Source: Hymenobacter guriensis
GTDB lineage: Bacteria; Bacteroidota; Bacteroidia; Cytophagales; Hymenobacteraceae
Assembly: GCF_015773195.1 (NCBI RefSeq)
Contig: NZ_JADWYK010000003.1
Span: 413,655 to 477,654 of the forward strand
Direction of reading: 5' to 3'
DNA: 64,000 nucleotides
Part shown: one piece after another, positions 8,533-18,321 of the stretch
Layout of the letters: every line of letters begins with the position of its first letter
Numbering within the stretch: position 1 is the first letter of the stretch
Translations under genes and position numbers: made by a program
Notes under the pieces: generated by a model
Seen by the model: only the letters and a program-made list of their open reading frames with translations
Told to the model about the DNA's origin: nothing
The model's database searches: none

Positions 8533-8583
8533 AATGAGCGGGAAACGAGGCTCGAACTCGCGACCCTCAGCTTGGGAAGCTGA
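8533..8583 (-). repeat. attL: 51-bp direct repeat, 3' part of tRNA-Gly
   Basis: The 51 bp are identical to 46042-46092 and cover the anticodon arm, T arm, acceptor 3' strand and a few bases downstream of a tRNA-Gly. The D arm and 5' acceptor strand are missing here, so this is a remnant, not a working tRNA. It marks the left end of the integrated element. Confidence 0.92.
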
Positions 8584-8695
8584 GCCTTTAGTGTTATTAT
8601 AAGTTGTTATCGTTTGCCGAATCTATGTTTTAAGCTCATTTTAGCGGATCATGCTTAGCGCCTGCAATCATCTTTCAGCGTTATTTAGTATACTT

Positions 8696-8731
8696 GTTTA
8701 AACTGGCGTTTAAACCAGCGACGGTTTAAAC
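8696..8731. promoter_or_regulatory. Three GTTTAAAC motifs inside attL, candidate integrase arm sites
   Basis: GTTTAAAC occurs at 8696-8703, 8708-8715 and 8724-8731, directly before the integrase ATG at 8735. The same motif appears at 45975-45982, with a variant at 45987-45994 inside attR. Position and repetition suggest recombinase arm sites that would also let the integrase control its own promoter. This is inference. Confidence 0.6.
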
Positions 8732-8734
8732 GCC

Positions 8735-10093
8735 ATGAGCAAAACAACAGAACACAAGGAGAGCAAGGCCTCGGTAAAAACTGTCTACTACACTTCTAAA
8801 GTGCTAGCAGATGGCTCTCATCCGTTCATGATTCGCATTACCAAGGACCGGAAGTTGAAATACATTGCTACTGGTTTGAGTTTGCATCCGAGTTACTGGA
8901 ATCCTAAAAAAAAGGAAATCCGCCGCAGCTATCCGGAACCTGGTCGAGAGGACTTGATAGTGAAACTGGCGGAGTGGGAGAAGAAATACGCCGAGGCAGC
9001 TAAGGCACTGAGTCTGGCCGATGAGCAGCATGACGCTCCAGCTATTGCGAAGAAGGCAATTGAAAACCGCAAAGCGCAACGCCGCATCAAGCTGTTAGCC
9101 TATATCGAGGAGGTGGCTGCCGGGATGGTAGCGGCTGGTCAGGTCGGGAATTCTACGGTGTATCGTGATTTGGGAAACCAAGTGGCAAAATACCTTGCTG
9201 TTAAGGCGGGCATAGGTGAACCCCCTCTCGGCAAAGGGATGGAGCAGCAACGTGCCACTTGGGTAGAGCAACATGACATTCCATTTGAGCAGGTAACAGT
9301 TGCCTTCTGCCTGAATTGGGAGGAGGCTTTGCGAAGCTCGGGAGTAGAAGAAATTACTCTGTCGCTTCGCTTTCGAACATTGAGGGCCGTGCTAAATAAA
9401 GCCATTGCCGCCGGTGTAGCGAAGGGAGAAAAGTACCCTTTCGCACGGTCATCTGCAGAGAAGCATAAATTCCAGGTCGGCAAGTTTGATATAAGCACTG
9501 CTAAGCGTGCCATCTCCCGAGACGATATTCGCCAACTAGAGAATATGGTTGTAACTACGGAACGCCATCAACTGGCAAAGGCAGTGTTTGTCTTCTCTTT
9601 CTACTGTGGGGGTATCAACTTCGTTGACCTAGCGCAGCTACGTTGGCAGAACCTGTTAGCTACTGACGATGGGCTACGACTTACCTACCTGCGTCAGAAA
9701 ACAGGTGGCAAGTTCTCTGTTAAGTTGCTAGCACCAGTTGAAGCAATTGTAGAGCAGTACCGTGCCAGTACCCAAGCAAGCCCAAATTGCTATATCTTCC
9801 CCATTCTAGATGCTGCAAAGCATCTTACACCCACCCAAGTGAAAAATCGGCTACACAAGATTTTGGGCCAAGTTAACACTGACTTAAAGGAGCTAGGGGA
9901 GAGGATAGGCATTGCTGTTCCGCTTACTACTTACGTAGCCCGCCATTCCTTTGCTACTGCATTACGCCGGAGTGGGGCTAACACAGCGGTTATCTCACAG
10001 GCTATGGGGCATAAGTCAGAAGCTGTAACTGCAATCTATTTGGATTCTTTTGCTTCTCAGCACGTGGATGCCGCTTTTGAAGGTTTGTTGTAG
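8735..10093 (+). CDS. Tyrosine recombinase / integrase of the element
   Basis: 452-residue site-specific recombinase with the Bacteroidota layout: N-terminal arm-binding part (about 15-110), SAM-like core-binding domain (about 115-240) and catalytic domain (about 265-450). Visible catalytic residues are the beta-strand Lys in RQKTGGKF, Arg403 in TYVARHSFAT, His426 in AMGHKSE and the nucleophile Tyr435 in AIYLDSF. The first catalytic arginine, usual in other tyrosine recombinases, is replaced in FYCGGINFVDLAQL. Members of this branch, such as IntDOT, also lack it, so loss of function should not be assumed. Codons are lower in GC than in the flanking core genes. The gene is adjacent to attL and reads inward, as expected for the enzyme that inserts the element at tRNA-Gly. 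Confidence 0.93.
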   Translation: MSKTTEHKESKASVKTVYYTSKVLADGSHPFMIRITKDRKLKYIATGLSLHPSYWNPKKKEIRRSYPEPGREDLIVKLAEWEKKYAEAAKALSLADEQHDAPAIAKKAIENRKAQRRIKLLAYIEEVAAGMVAAGQVGNSTVYRDLGNQVAKYLAVKAGIGEPPLGKGMEQQRATWVEQHDIPFEQVTVAFCLNWEEALRSSGVEEITLSLRFRTLRAVLNKAIAAGVAKGEKYPFARSSAEKHKFQVGKFDISTAKRAISRDDIRQLENMVVTTERHQLAKAVFVFSFYCGGINFVDLAQLRWQNLLATDDGLRLTYLRQKTGGKFSVKLLAPVEAIVEQYRASTQASPNCYIFPILDAAKHLTPTQVKNRLHKILGQVNTDLKELGERIGIAVPLTTYVARHSFATALRRSGANTAVISQAMGHKSEAVTAIYLDSFASQHVDAAFEGLL

Positions 10094-10170
10094 GAGTAGA
10101 AGCCACTTAGTTACCCCTTTTAAAGCATAAGCCAACTGTACATTTGAAAAGGTAACACTGAATAAAGCGT

Positions 10171-10206
10171 AGAAAAGGCGGCAGCACTTAACCACCGCCT
10201 TCTCAT
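10171..10206 (-). terminator. Hairpin after the first GH26 gene
   Basis: AGAAAAGGCGG at 10171-10181 pairs with CCGCCTTCT at the other arm, immediately after the stop codon of the minus-strand GH26 gene; the integrase gene ends on the opposite side, so it may serve both. Confidence 0.55.
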
Positions 10207-10207
10207 A

Positions 10208-11884
10208 CTAGCGTTTTGTAAATCTCTGCACTACCTGCTGGCGCCCATTGTTGAGCAGTAATTGATACATACCTACTGGAAGAACAGAAAGGCGCAATTG
10301 GTGACTCAGTCCCGCCACCTGTTCCCGCAATACCTGGCGGCCCTGGCTGTCGAATAGTGTCACTTGGCTGCTCTCCCATCCTGGTGCCAAGCGCATTGTG
10401 AGCTGGTCGGTGACCGGATTGGGGTACACTTGTAAAGGCGTTTCGGCTAAGTTCCGGGCCGTGCTAGTGGCCAGGGCGCGGGCCCCAGCAGCCGTGCCAT
10501 ACACCTCAAATTCGAAGAGCGAGAAGCCATAGCTGGTAGCGCGGTTAATGCAGTAAACCTTCACGTAGCGAGCCTGGGCGTTGAGGCTGGTGTGGTCGTC
10601 GGCCGCGGCTGATCCTTTGCCCCACACGTCTTTTATGGTTGTCCAAGTGGTGCCGTTGGTAGATACCTGCACCTGGTAGTCGCGGGCATAGGCGGCCTCC
10701 CAGGCCAGGCGCACCCGGTTGATGTTGTAGGTAGCTCCCAGGTCTACCATAATGTTCTGGTTGTTGGCCGCAGTACTCGCCCAGCGCGTGGTGCCGTTGG
10801 CATCCACGGCTTTGGAGCCCGTATTGGTGGTGTTTTCCGAGGACGACACGGTTACCGGCCGGTTGTAGGCTAGGTTCGGTGCTGTGGGCAAGGCCCCACC
10901 CCAGCCGGGCATCTCGCCCCGCACCAGCACGTTGCTGGCGAAGTAAGTATTCTGAATGCTGGTGTTGGAGTTGGAATTAGTGTTGAACACCAGCTCGGCC
11001 CAGCCCATGAAGAAGCCCCAGCGAGGCTGCTGCGCCAGCAGGCCGGCCGAGGGCAGCACTTCGCACTCGCCAATGGCAATGGGTTTGCCCCCTGAGGCAT
11101 TCACCATCGCATTGTATTTGGCCGTAGTGTAGCCTTGTCCATCGGTATAGTACATATCCAAGGCCAGCACGTCCCAATAGCTGCTGCCGGGATTGTAGTT
11201 AGTAAGGTCGGAGGAAAGGGAGCTGAAATCCTGCAAATCCCACACCCAGATCAGGTTGGTCAGGCCCTTGGTGTTGCGTAGGTAGTCGCGGGTAAGCTGA
11301 AACAGGCGGCGGGTGCCATTGGCGCCGGGACGGCCCGCCCACCAGAAAATGCCCTGGTTCATTTCGTGCAGGGGGCGGAAGTACACTTCCACCCCGTTAT
11401 TTTCCAGGTCCTGCAGGTAGGTGGCAATGACGTCAAGGCGGGCCTTCCAGTTGTTGTTCAGCTGGGTGCCGTTGGTAATCAGTTCGTTCCACTGGGTGTC
11501 GTTGAGGTAGCTTTTCACACCGCCCTCCCACTGGCACGGCTCGGGCTGAGTGGGTGGGCAGGCGTGCCACATCAGGTTAATGATGGCCCCGCTAGCCCAC
11601 TGGGCCTTGGCTTCGTTGATCATCGTCCAGCGGTTCGATACATCGGAGGACGCAAACAGAAAGTCCCCGCTCCACAGGCCGGGGTACTGGCCCGTGATGG
11701 AGTAGATACGGTTGGTTTGCACGGCAGGGGAGGAGTTAGGCTCCCGGTTGTGCTGGCCCGCCACCGTGCGCTGCCCGGCGTTGGAGTAGAGGTAGTTCAG
11801 GCTTTTAAAGGAAGTCTGGGCCAGAGCCTGAGTACCGGCCAGCAGCAGCAGAGCCATAGCCCCGCAGAGTTTGAGGTTGAACAT
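10208..11884 (-). CDS. GH26 beta-mannanase with F5/8C domain and T9SS sorting tail
   Basis: 558-residue secreted endo-beta-1,4-mannanase. Signal peptide 1-22 (ALLLLAGTQALAQ), GH26 domain about 28-330, a coagulation factor 5/8 type C (discoidin) carbohydrate-binding domain about 337-462, and a T9SS C-terminal sorting domain from about 485 (VYPNPVTDQLTM). The acid/base is Glu174 in FRPLHEMNQ and the nucleophile Glu273 in AIGECEVLP. It would leave the cell by type IX secretion and cut mannan outside or on the surface. It is the only glycosidase of the locus on the minus strand and lies 282 bp from the AraC gene, also on the minus strand. Two paralogues lie at 15398 and 25498. Closely similar ends in FRPLHE and WxxG motifs argue for duplication within the locus. 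Confidence 0.93.
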   Translation of the reverse strand: MFNLKLCGAMALLLLAGTQALAQTSFKSLNYLYSNAGQRTVAGQHNREPNSSPAVQTNRIYSITGQYPGLWSGDFLFASSDVSNRWTMINEAKAQWASGAIINLMWHACPPTQPEPCQWEGGVKSYLNDTQWNELITNGTQLNNNWKARLDVIATYLQDLENNGVEVYFRPLHEMNQGIFWWAGRPGANGTRRLFQLTRDYLRNTKGLTNLIWVWDLQDFSSLSSDLTNYNPGSSYWDVLALDMYYTDGQGYTTAKYNAMVNASGGKPIAIGECEVLPSAGLLAQQPRWGFFMGWAELVFNTNSNSNTSIQNTYFASNVLVRGEMPGWGGALPTAPNLAYNRPVTVSSSENTTNTGSKAVDANGTTRWASTAANNQNIMVDLGATYNINRVRLAWEAAYARDYQVQVSTNGTTWTTIKDVWGKGSAAADDHTSLNAQARYVKVYCINRATSYGFSLFEFEVYGTAAGARALATSTARNLAETPLQVYPNPVTDQLTMRLAPGWESSQVTLFDSQGRQVLREQVAGLSHQLRLSVLPVGMYQLLLNNGRQQVVQRFTKR

Positions 11885-12166
11885 GGTAAGTGAATTGGTG
11901 GGTTGGAAAAGATGGGTCAGAGCAGGAGGGTGCCGGCGCTACAGGCCGGGGCAAAGCGCGGCCCGCACCTGCCCGAGAAGGGGACGGCTGGTCAGGCAGC
12001 AGTAAGCAATAGGGCGGGGCCAGGGAGCCGCTCAAAGCAAGCGGGCCGGCCGGTAGGCGGTTGGTGTTGCCAATCAACCGGAAAAAAGCAACGAGCCCGC
12101 CAGGTCGTTAAAAAATGGCAATAAAACGATAAGAATTAGGAGGTTGAGCGAGGCAGAAGCCCTGAC
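11885..12166. other. Gap between AraC gene and first GH26 gene
   Basis: About 280 bp with no credible gene on either strand. It should hold the GH26 promoter (minus strand), but I found no convincing TAnnTTTG box. The stretch nearest the AraC stop is locally AT-rich. Confidence 0.5.
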
Positions 12167-13042
12167 TCAGATAAATAGGCGCGTGCCCGAGAAGCTCTGC
12201 CGGAACTCCTTGGGCGTGCAGTTCTTGCGCTTCTTGAAGATGCGGTTGAAGTTGGATATGTTGTTGAACCCGCACTTGTAAGCCACTTCGGCCACGCTGT
12301 GGGTAGTGTCGATGAGCATGCGGGAGGCGTGGCCCAGGCGGATTTCGTTGAGGCTGTCGATGAAGGTGGTGCCGGTGCGCTTTTTGATGAAGCGGCTGAA
12401 CGACACCTCGGGCATGTTGGCCACCTTGGCCACCTCGGCCAACGTCACGGGGCGGCTGTAGTGGGCGTTCATGTACTCAAACACCTTCTCAATGCGCCGG
12501 CTGTTGTAGTGCAGCCGGTCGTTGGTGAAGGAGGAATCCGAGAGGATGCGCATGTTGCGCGAGGCCGACAGGTCGTGCAGGATGGAGAGCAGCTCCAGCA
12601 CCGAGTCGAAGCCGGTTTTGCGCTCCAGCGACAGGAGCCGGTCCCGGATGCGCTCCGTGGCCTCGCGCGAGAACAGGATGCCCCGCTGCGCATTCTCAAA
12701 CATCTTCTGGATGAAGTTGAGCTGGCTGCGGCGCAGAAACCGCTCGTCCAGCAGGTCCTTATGAAACTGAATGGTGACTTCCCGGATTTCTTGGCTCTGG
12801 CACTGGTGCGTAAACCAGGCGTGGCTCAGGTTGGGCCCTACCAGCACCAGCTCTAAGTCCTCCACCACCTCGATATGGTCGCCCACGATGCGCTTGGCCC
12901 CGGCCGCATTCACAATCAGGTTCAGCTCGAACTCCTCGTGGTAGTGCAGCGGGAAGTTGAACTCCTGCTTGACGCGGGAGAAAATCATGAAGCAGTCGTT
13001 CTGGGTCAGCGGGGTTATTTCCCGCATCATCTGGTGGGCCAT
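12167..13042 (-). CDS. AraC-family transcriptional regulator (cupin sensor)
   Basis: 291-residue regulator. Residues about 15-110 form a cupin-like ligand domain (FNFPLHYHEEFELNLIVNAAG). Residues about 185-285 form the two-helix-turn-helix AraC DNA-binding domain (VTLAEVAKVANMPEVSFSRFIKKRTGTTF, then SVAEVAYKCGFNNISNFNRIFKKRKNCTPKEFRQ). It is transcribed away from the symporter gene and next to the first GH26 gene, so it is the best candidate for the sugar-responsive switch of the mannan locus. The likely inducer would be a mannose-containing oligosaccharide or disaccharide in the cytoplasm, which is inferred from context. There is no membrane or sensor-kinase part, unlike hybrid two-component regulators common in Bacteroides loci. 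Confidence 0.9.
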   Translation of the reverse strand: MAHQMMREITPLTQNDCFMIFSRVKQEFNFPLHYHEEFELNLIVNAAGAKRIVGDHIEVVEDLELVLVGPNLSHAWFTHQCQSQEIREVTIQFHKDLLDERFLRRSQLNFIQKMFENAQRGILFSREATERIRDRLLSLERKTGFDSVLELLSILHDLSASRNMRILSDSSFTNDRLHYNSRRIEKVFEYMNAHYSRPVTLAEVAKVANMPEVSFSRFIKKRTGTTFIDSLNEIRLGHASRMLIDTTHSVAEVAYKCGFNNISNFNRIFKKRKNCTPKEFRQSFSGTRLFI

Positions 13043-13239
13043 AGGAGAAAACAGTAGTGGGATGCGTTAAAACTACAAGGTTTTGATAAGATAGTATCTG
13101 TCATGTATCAGGCACCGCTGACCGTAAAAACACTGAATAGAGGGCACAGAGGCTATATTTAATAGACATGATCCTGTGCTAGGCTATTTAAGTATCTGAT
13201 TATGCTAAAACATCATTAATAAAGGCGTGGAGGGCGCGG

Positions 13240-13247
13240 TACTTTTG
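13240..13247 (+). promoter_or_regulatory. Candidate -7 box for the symporter transcript
   Basis: TACTTTTG fits TAnnTTTG and lies 80 bp before the symporter ATG, in the 285-bp divergent region shared with the AraC gene. No good -33 TTTG at normal spacing was seen. The rest of the divergent region (13043-13327) is AT-rich and holds no gene. Confidence 0.45.
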
Positions 13248-13327
13248 GATCTATTCGGCAGGCAGGTTGGCACCACCTGATCAAGGGTGTTCTACCCGCT
13301 GCGTTTCTCACCTCCCACCATTCCTGT

Positions 13328-15160
13328 ATGCGCCTACATCTGCTCGACCTGCTCATCATTGCCGCCTACCTGCTCACCACCGTCTTCATTGGGTTGTGGT
13401 ACCGCAAAAAGGCCCGCGAAGACAAGGACAGCTACCTGCTTGGCGGCAAAACCCTGCCCTGGTACAAGCTCGGCCTGAGCGACGCCTCCGATATGTTCGA
13501 CATCAGCGGCACGATGTGGATGGTGAGCTTGTGCTTTGTGTATGGGATGAAAAGCATCTGGATTCCCTGGCTGTGGCCCGTGTTCAACCAAGTGTTTCTG
13601 ATGATGTACCTCTCGCGCTGGCTGCGCCGCTCCAACGCCTCCACCGGGGCCGAGTGGCTGGCCACGCGCTTCGGCACCCGCGGGCCAGGCGTGGCGGCCT
13701 CCCACCAGGTGGTTATTGCCTTTGCGCTGCTCAGCTGCCTGGGCTTTCTGGCCTACGGCTTCGTGGGGCTGGGCAAGTTCATTGAAATCTTCGTGCCCTG
13801 GACGCTGGTGAAGGACTACGTGCCGTTTGCCGTGGCCCCGCAGTACGTGCCGCACATGTACGGCATCGTGTTCACGCTCTTTGCCATGTTCTACTCCATC
13901 ATCGGGGGCATGCACAGCATCGTGCTCGGCGACCTGATCAAGTACGCCATCATGACGGTGGCCTGCCTGGCCATTGCCGTCATTGCCTACCTGGAGCTGC
14001 AGGGCAAGAGCCTGAACGTGCCCGCGGGCTGGTACAACCCGTTTTTCGGGCAGCGGCTGGACCTGGACTGGTCACGCATCATCGGGCAGGTCAACCAGAA
14101 AATCGACAGCGACGGGTATTCTCTGTTCGCCACTTTCTTTATGATGATGGCCTTCAAGGGCGTATTTGCTTCCCTGGCCGGCCCGGCGCCCAACTACGAT
14201 ATGCAGAAGATTCTCTCGACCCGCTCGCCCGAGGAGGCCAGCAAGATGAGCGGGTTCGTGTCCATTATCCTGCTGCCCATCCGCTACTCGCTGATCGTGG
14301 GCCTTACCATCCTGGGCTTGCTCTATTACGACCAAATGAACCTGGTCGCCCCCAACGGCACCATGGACTTTGAGCGGATCCTGCCTGAGGCCATCAACCG
14401 GTTTCTGCCCGTGGGCCTGATGGGCCTGGTGCTGACGGGCTTGCTGGGCGCCTTTATGGGCACGTTCAGCGGCACGGTGAATGCTGCCCAGGCCTACATC
14501 GTCAACGACATCTACCTGAAGTACATCAACCCCCATTCCAGTACCGGGCAAATCATGTCCATCAACTATCTGGTGGGCGTGGTGGTGGTGGCCGTGGGCG
14601 TGCTGCTGGGCTTTCTGGCCAAGGACGTGAACAGCGTGCTGCAATGGATAGTGTCGGCGCTGTACGGGGGCTACATTGCTTCCAACGTGCTCAAGTGGCA
14701 TTGGTGGCGCTTCAATGCCACGGGCTTTTTCTGGGGTATGCTCACTGGCATCGTGTCGGCGCTGGTGGCCTCGCGGTTTTTTGAGGGCGTGGAGTTCCTG
14801 TATTTTTTCCCCGTGCTGTTTGCCTTGTCGATGGCGGGCTCGGTAATTGGGACTTACCTCTCGCCGCCTACCGACGTGGAGGTGCTCAAGGCGTTCTACC
14901 GCAACGTGCGGCCTTGGGGATTCTGGGGTCCCATCAATGCCCTAGTGGTGGCCGAAGACCCGGCGTTCCAGCCCAACCGCAATTTTCGGCTGAACATGTT
15001 CAACGTGGTGCTGGGCATCATCGCGCAGCTCTGCCTCACCATTCTACCCATGTACCTGCTGCTTTCCCAGAAGCTGCCAATGCTCGTGGCGCTTGCCATT
15101 CTGGCCGTGGTCGTAACCATCCTGAAAAAAACCTGGTGGAACCGCTTGTCGGACTACTAG
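13328..15160 (+). CDS. Sodium:solute symporter (SSS family), sugar importer
   Basis: 610-residue inner-membrane protein with 13-14 predicted membrane spans, beginning LLDLLIIAAYLLTTVFIGLWY. The family signature LLGGKTLPWYKLGLSDASDMFDISGTMWM and the later GAFMGTFSGTVNAAQAYIVNDIYLKYI are typical of the SGLT/SSS group. In mannan loci such transporters are expected to carry mannobiose or mannosyl-glucose into the cytoplasm for the epimerase and phosphorylase, encoded two and three genes downstream. The substrate is inferred from neighbours. It is the first gene of a run of plus-strand genes lasting to 36137, and lies divergent from the AraC regulator. A 237-bp gap follows before the second GH26 gene. 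Confidence 0.9.
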   Translation: MRLHLLDLLIIAAYLLTTVFIGLWYRKKAREDKDSYLLGGKTLPWYKLGLSDASDMFDISGTMWMVSLCFVYGMKSIWIPWLWPVFNQVFLMMYLSRWLRRSNASTGAEWLATRFGTRGPGVAASHQVVIAFALLSCLGFLAYGFVGLGKFIEIFVPWTLVKDYVPFAVAPQYVPHMYGIVFTLFAMFYSIIGGMHSIVLGDLIKYAIMTVACLAIAVIAYLELQGKSLNVPAGWYNPFFGQRLDLDWSRIIGQVNQKIDSDGYSLFATFFMMMAFKGVFASLAGPAPNYDMQKILSTRSPEEASKMSGFVSIILLPIRYSLIVGLTILGLLYYDQMNLVAPNGTMDFERILPEAINRFLPVGLMGLVLTGLLGAFMGTFSGTVNAAQAYIVNDIYLKYINPHSSTGQIMSINYLVGVVVVAVGVLLGFLAKDVNSVLQWIVSALYGGYIASNVLKWHWWRFNATGFFWGMLTGIVSALVASRFFEGVEFLYFFPVLFALSMAGSVIGTYLSPPTDVEVLKAFYRNVRPWGFWGPINALVVAEDPAFQPNRNFRLNMFNVVLGIIAQLCLTILPMYLLLSQKLPMLVALAILAVVVTILKKTWWNRLSDY

Positions 15161-15397
15161 GTGGCGGGATTCGCCGGGTTAATTTTCTACAAGACAACGC
15201 TAAGAATTCATTACACCGGCGGGCCGGGCACCAGGTATCTTTGAATGTGGCGTTTGGCTCGGCAGTACTAGGGTAAGGGGAAATTACTGCTGCCCACTAC
15301 CAACGCTTTTTAACTCGTTTTGCAGCTCCTCCGCGTGGGGAGCTGCAAAATAGTATCAATCGGTTGCTGCCGGCTCGCTTATCTGAACTCCCACCCC

Positions 15398-17071
15398 ATG
15401 CCTGCTTTCTCTACTTCATTTTTAGCTGCCCGCCCGGTTTTGCGGTGGCTGGCCGCCCTATTGCTGCTGGCGGCCTGCTGGCCTGCCGCGGCCCAAACGC
15501 CGCTCAAGTCGCTCAACTATTTGTACAGCATCTCCGGCAAGAAAACCATCGGCGGCATTCACAACAAGGAGCCGCTGAACGAGCCTACCTTCTACACCGA
15601 CAAGCTGCAGTTTACCACCGGCAAGTACGCCGGCCTGTGGGGTAGCGACTTCCTGTTTCGGGAGTACAACGACCGGTGGCAGATGGTGCTGGAAGCCGAG
15701 AAACAGTGGCAGCAGGGCGCCCTGGTTACCTTGACCTGGCATGCCTGCAACCCCGCCCAGAACGTGTCGCCCTGCCAGTTCGCGGGCGGCGTCACCAGCA
15801 CCATGTCCGACGCCGACTGGACGGCCCTGGTCACGGAAGGCACCGTGCTGAACGCCCGCTGGAAAACCTGGCTTGATGAGCTGGTGCCCTACTTTCAGTA
15901 CCTGAAAAGCCGGGGCGTGGAAGTGGCGTTCCGGCCCCTGCACGAAACCAACCAAAGCGCCTTCTGGTGGGGCGGGCGGTCTGGGCCCAACGGCTCCCGT
16001 AAGCTCTACCAAATCACCCACGACTACCTGAAAAATACCAAGGGCCTGTCGAACATCGTGTGGGTATGGAACATCCAGGACTTCCCGACCCTACCCACCG
16101 ACGTAGCGGACTACAGCCCCGGCGCCGACTACTTCGACGTGGCTTCGCTGGATTTCTACAACGGGGACGGACTGACCACGGCCAAGTACGAGGCCATGCT
16201 GGCCGTGGCGGCGGGCAAGCCCATTGCCATTGGCGAGCTGGGCCAACTGCCCACCGCCGCCCAGCTGCAGGCCCAACCCAAGTGGACGTATTTTATGGGT
16301 TGGTCGGAGCTGGTCTTTTCGCAGAATACCACCGCCCAGCTGCAGGCCCTGTACTCGGCCGCTAACGTGCTGACCCTGGAAGAAATGCCCGGCTGGAATG
16401 CCGCTAATCCCAACGCGGGTAACCTGGCCTACCAGCGCCCCGTCACGGTATCTTCCACCGAAGCCCCGAACGAGGCCCGGTTTGCCGTGGATGGCGACCC
16501 AACCACCCGCTGGAGCTCCCTCTACGCCGACCCACAGGAGCTGGTCGTGGACCTGGGGGCCACTTACCCGCTCAGTTACCTCACCATCCTGTGGGAAACA
16601 GCCGTTGGCAAGGACTTCGAGCTGCTGGCTTCCACCGACCAAACTACCTGGACGACGCTGCGGAAAGTAACCGGCAATACCAGCCTATTCAACGAGTACC
16701 CCGACCTGAACACCACGGCACGCTACGTGAAGCTGCGCGGAACGGCACGGGGCACGGCCTACGGCTTTTCCATCCGGGAGCTGGCCGTGTACGGCGGCCT
16801 GGCTACCGCCGCAACTCCGGCCGCCAACCCCGCTCTCCGCGTGCAGGCTTACCCAAACCCAGCCGCCGACCAACTCACGGTGGCGCTGGGCGCTGGCTGG
16901 CCGGCCGCTACCCAGCTCACCCTGCTCACCAGCACCGGCCAGACGGTGGCCACCTACTCCGACCCCGGTAGTGCCCGCCGGTTGCCGCTGGCCGGCCTGC
17001 GCGCCGGCCTCTACCTGCTGCGCGTGCAGAGCGCAACGCAGGTACACACTCTCAAGATTACCAAGCAATAA
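15398..17071 (+). CDS. GH26 beta-mannanase with F5/8C domain and T9SS sorting tail (second copy)
   Basis: 557 residues from ATG 15398. Earlier in-frame starts lack a signal peptide, while this one gives a good one ([20 protein letters not shown]). GH26 domain about 35-345, F5/8 type C domain about 365-490, T9SS sorting domain from about 503 ([12 protein letters not shown]). The catalytic acid/base is Glu183, in FRPLHETNQ rather than the HEMNQ of its two paralogues, and the nucleophile is Glu280 in AIGELGQLP. Same architecture as the enzyme at 10208-11884 but on the other strand. It probably cleaves mannan or a substituted mannan outside the cell. It begins a tight series with the GH130 gene 26 bp downstream. 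Confidence 0.93.
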   Translation: MPAFSTSFLAARPVLRWLAALLLLAACWPAAAQTPLKSLNYLYSISGKKTIGGIHNKEPLNEPTFYTDKLQFTTGKYAGLWGSDFLFREYNDRWQMVLEAEKQWQQGALVTLTWHACNPAQNVSPCQFAGGVTSTMSDADWTALVTEGTVLNARWKTWLDELVPYFQYLKSRGVEVAFRPLHETNQSAFWWGGRSGPNGSRKLYQITHDYLKNTKGLSNIVWVWNIQDFPTLPTDVADYSPGADYFDVASLDFYNGDGLTTAKYEAMLAVAAGKPIAIGELGQLPTAAQLQAQPKWTYFMGWSELVFSQNTTAQLQALYSAANVLTLEEMPGWNAANPNAGNLAYQRPVTVSSTEAPNEARFAVDGDPTTRWSSLYADPQELVVDLGATYPLSYLTILWETAVGKDFELLASTDQTTWTTLRKVTGNTSLFNEYPDLNTTARYVKLRGTARGTAYGFSIRELAVYGGLATAATPAANPALRVQAYPNPAADQLTVALGAGWPAATQLTLLTSTGQTVATYSDPGSARRLPLAGLRAGLYLLRVQSATQVHTLKITKQ

Positions 17072-17097
17072 GCCTCGCTTCACCCAGTCGTTTTCTG

Positions 17098-18321
17098 ATG
17101 GAAAACTTATTTCAACAACGCCTCCACGCGCTGGAAAACTACCAGTCGTCGCTGCTCACCCGCCCCAACAAGCCGCAGCCCCTGGGCAACGGCGTCTTTA
17201 CCCGCTACCAGCATCCGGTGCTCACGGCCGCTCACGCCCCCCTAAGCTGGCGCTACGACTTCAACCCCCGTACTAATCCCTACCTGATGGAGCGGCTGGG
17301 CATCAACGCCGCCTTCAATGCCGGCGCCATCAAGCACGAGGGCAAATACCTGCTGGTAGCCCGGGTGGAAGGGCTGGACCGCAAGTCCTTTTTTGCGGTG
17401 GCCGAAAGCCCCAATGGCATCGACAACTTTGTGTTCTGGGAGCGGCCCATCACCATGCCGGAAACCGCGGAGCCCGATACCAACGTGTACGACATGCGCG
17501 TGGTGCAGCACGAGGACGGCTGGATTTACGGCTTGTTCTGCACCGAGCGCAAAGACCCCACCGCCCGCCCCGGCGACGAATCGGCGGCAGTGGCCCAGTG
17601 CGGTATTGCCCGCACCCGCGACCTGGTTTCCTGGGAGCGGCTGCCGGACTTGCGCACACCCTCGCCCCAGCAGCGCAACGTGGTGCTGCACCCGGAGTTC
17701 GTGCAAGGCAAGTATGCCCTCTACACCCGGCCCCAGGACAGCTTTATTGAGGCGGGCGCCGGCGGCGGCATCGGCTTTGGTCTGACCGATTCGATGGAAA
17801 ACGCGGTGGTAGACCAGGAGTGGATTGTGGACGGCAAGCAGTACCACACGGTATACGAGGCGAAAAACGGCCAGGGCCCCGCGCCCATCAAAACGGACCA
17901 GGGCTGGCTGCACTTGGCCCACGGTGTGCGCAACACCGCCGCCGGCCTGCGCTACGTGCTCTACGTGTTCCTGACCGACCTGCACGAGCCGGCCAAGGTG
18001 CTGCACAAGCCGGGCGGCTACTTCATTGCCCCCGAAGGCGAGGAACGAGTGGGCGACGTATCCAATGTGGTGTTCAGCAACGGCTGGATTCTGGACGAGG
18101 ACGGCACCGTGTTCATTTACTACGCCTCCTCCGACACTCGCACCCACGTGGCCACTACCACTGTGGAGCAGCTCGTGGACTATGCCCTGCACACGCCGGC
18201 CGACGAGTTCAGCTCTGCCGCCTCGGTCCGCCAGATCAATGCCCTCATCGACCAGAACCAGGCGTACCAGGACCGGGCTCCACGCAAGGCCGCCCCGCAC
18301 TACAATGGCGTAACGGTATGA
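17098..18321 (+). CDS. GH130 4-O-beta-D-mannosyl-D-glucose phosphorylase
   Basis: 407-residue cytoplasmic phosphorylase with no signal peptide. It splits beta-1,4-mannosyl-glucose with phosphate into mannose-1-phosphate and glucose. Family marks: [41 protein letters not shown] N-terminal region, the catalytic Asp near 132 in NVYDMRV, and [16 protein letters not shown] plus GGGIGFGL. The match to subfamily 1 (the Bacteroides fragilis mannosylglucose phosphorylase type) rests on this pattern and on the directly coupled 2-epimerase. Its stop codon overlaps the epimerase start in ATGA at 18318-18321, which suggests translational coupling. Saving a phosphate bond by phosphorolysis is the known advantage of this route over hydrolysis. 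Confidence 0.92.
   Translation: MENLFQQRLHALENYQSSLLTRPNKPQPLGNGVFTRYQHPVLTAAHAPLSWRYDFNPRTNPYLMERLGINAAFNAGAIKHEGKYLLVARVEGLDRKSFFAVAESPNGIDNFVFWERPITMPETAEPDTNVYDMRVVQHEDGWIYGLFCTERKDPTARPGDESAAVAQCGIARTRDLVSWERLPDLRTPSPQQRNVVLHPEFVQGKYALYTRPQDSFIEAGAGGGIGFGLTDSMENAVVDQEWIVDGKQYHTVYEAKNGQGPAPIKTDQGWLHLAHGVRNTAAGLRYVLYVFLTDLHEPAKVLHKPGGYFIAPEGEERVGDVSNVVFSNGWILDEDGTVFIYYASSDTRTHVATTTVEQLVDYALHTPADEFSSAASVRQINALIDQNQAYQDRAPRKAAPHYNGVTV

Noticed and set aside
8537..8590. Second tRNA-Gly gene
   Set aside because: Only the 3' two-thirds are present; D arm and 5' acceptor strand are missing, so it is the attL remnant.
17242..18300. 352-residue minus-strand frame opposite GH130
   Set aside because: Antisense shadow of a GC-rich gene; composition and lack of family likeness show it is not coding.
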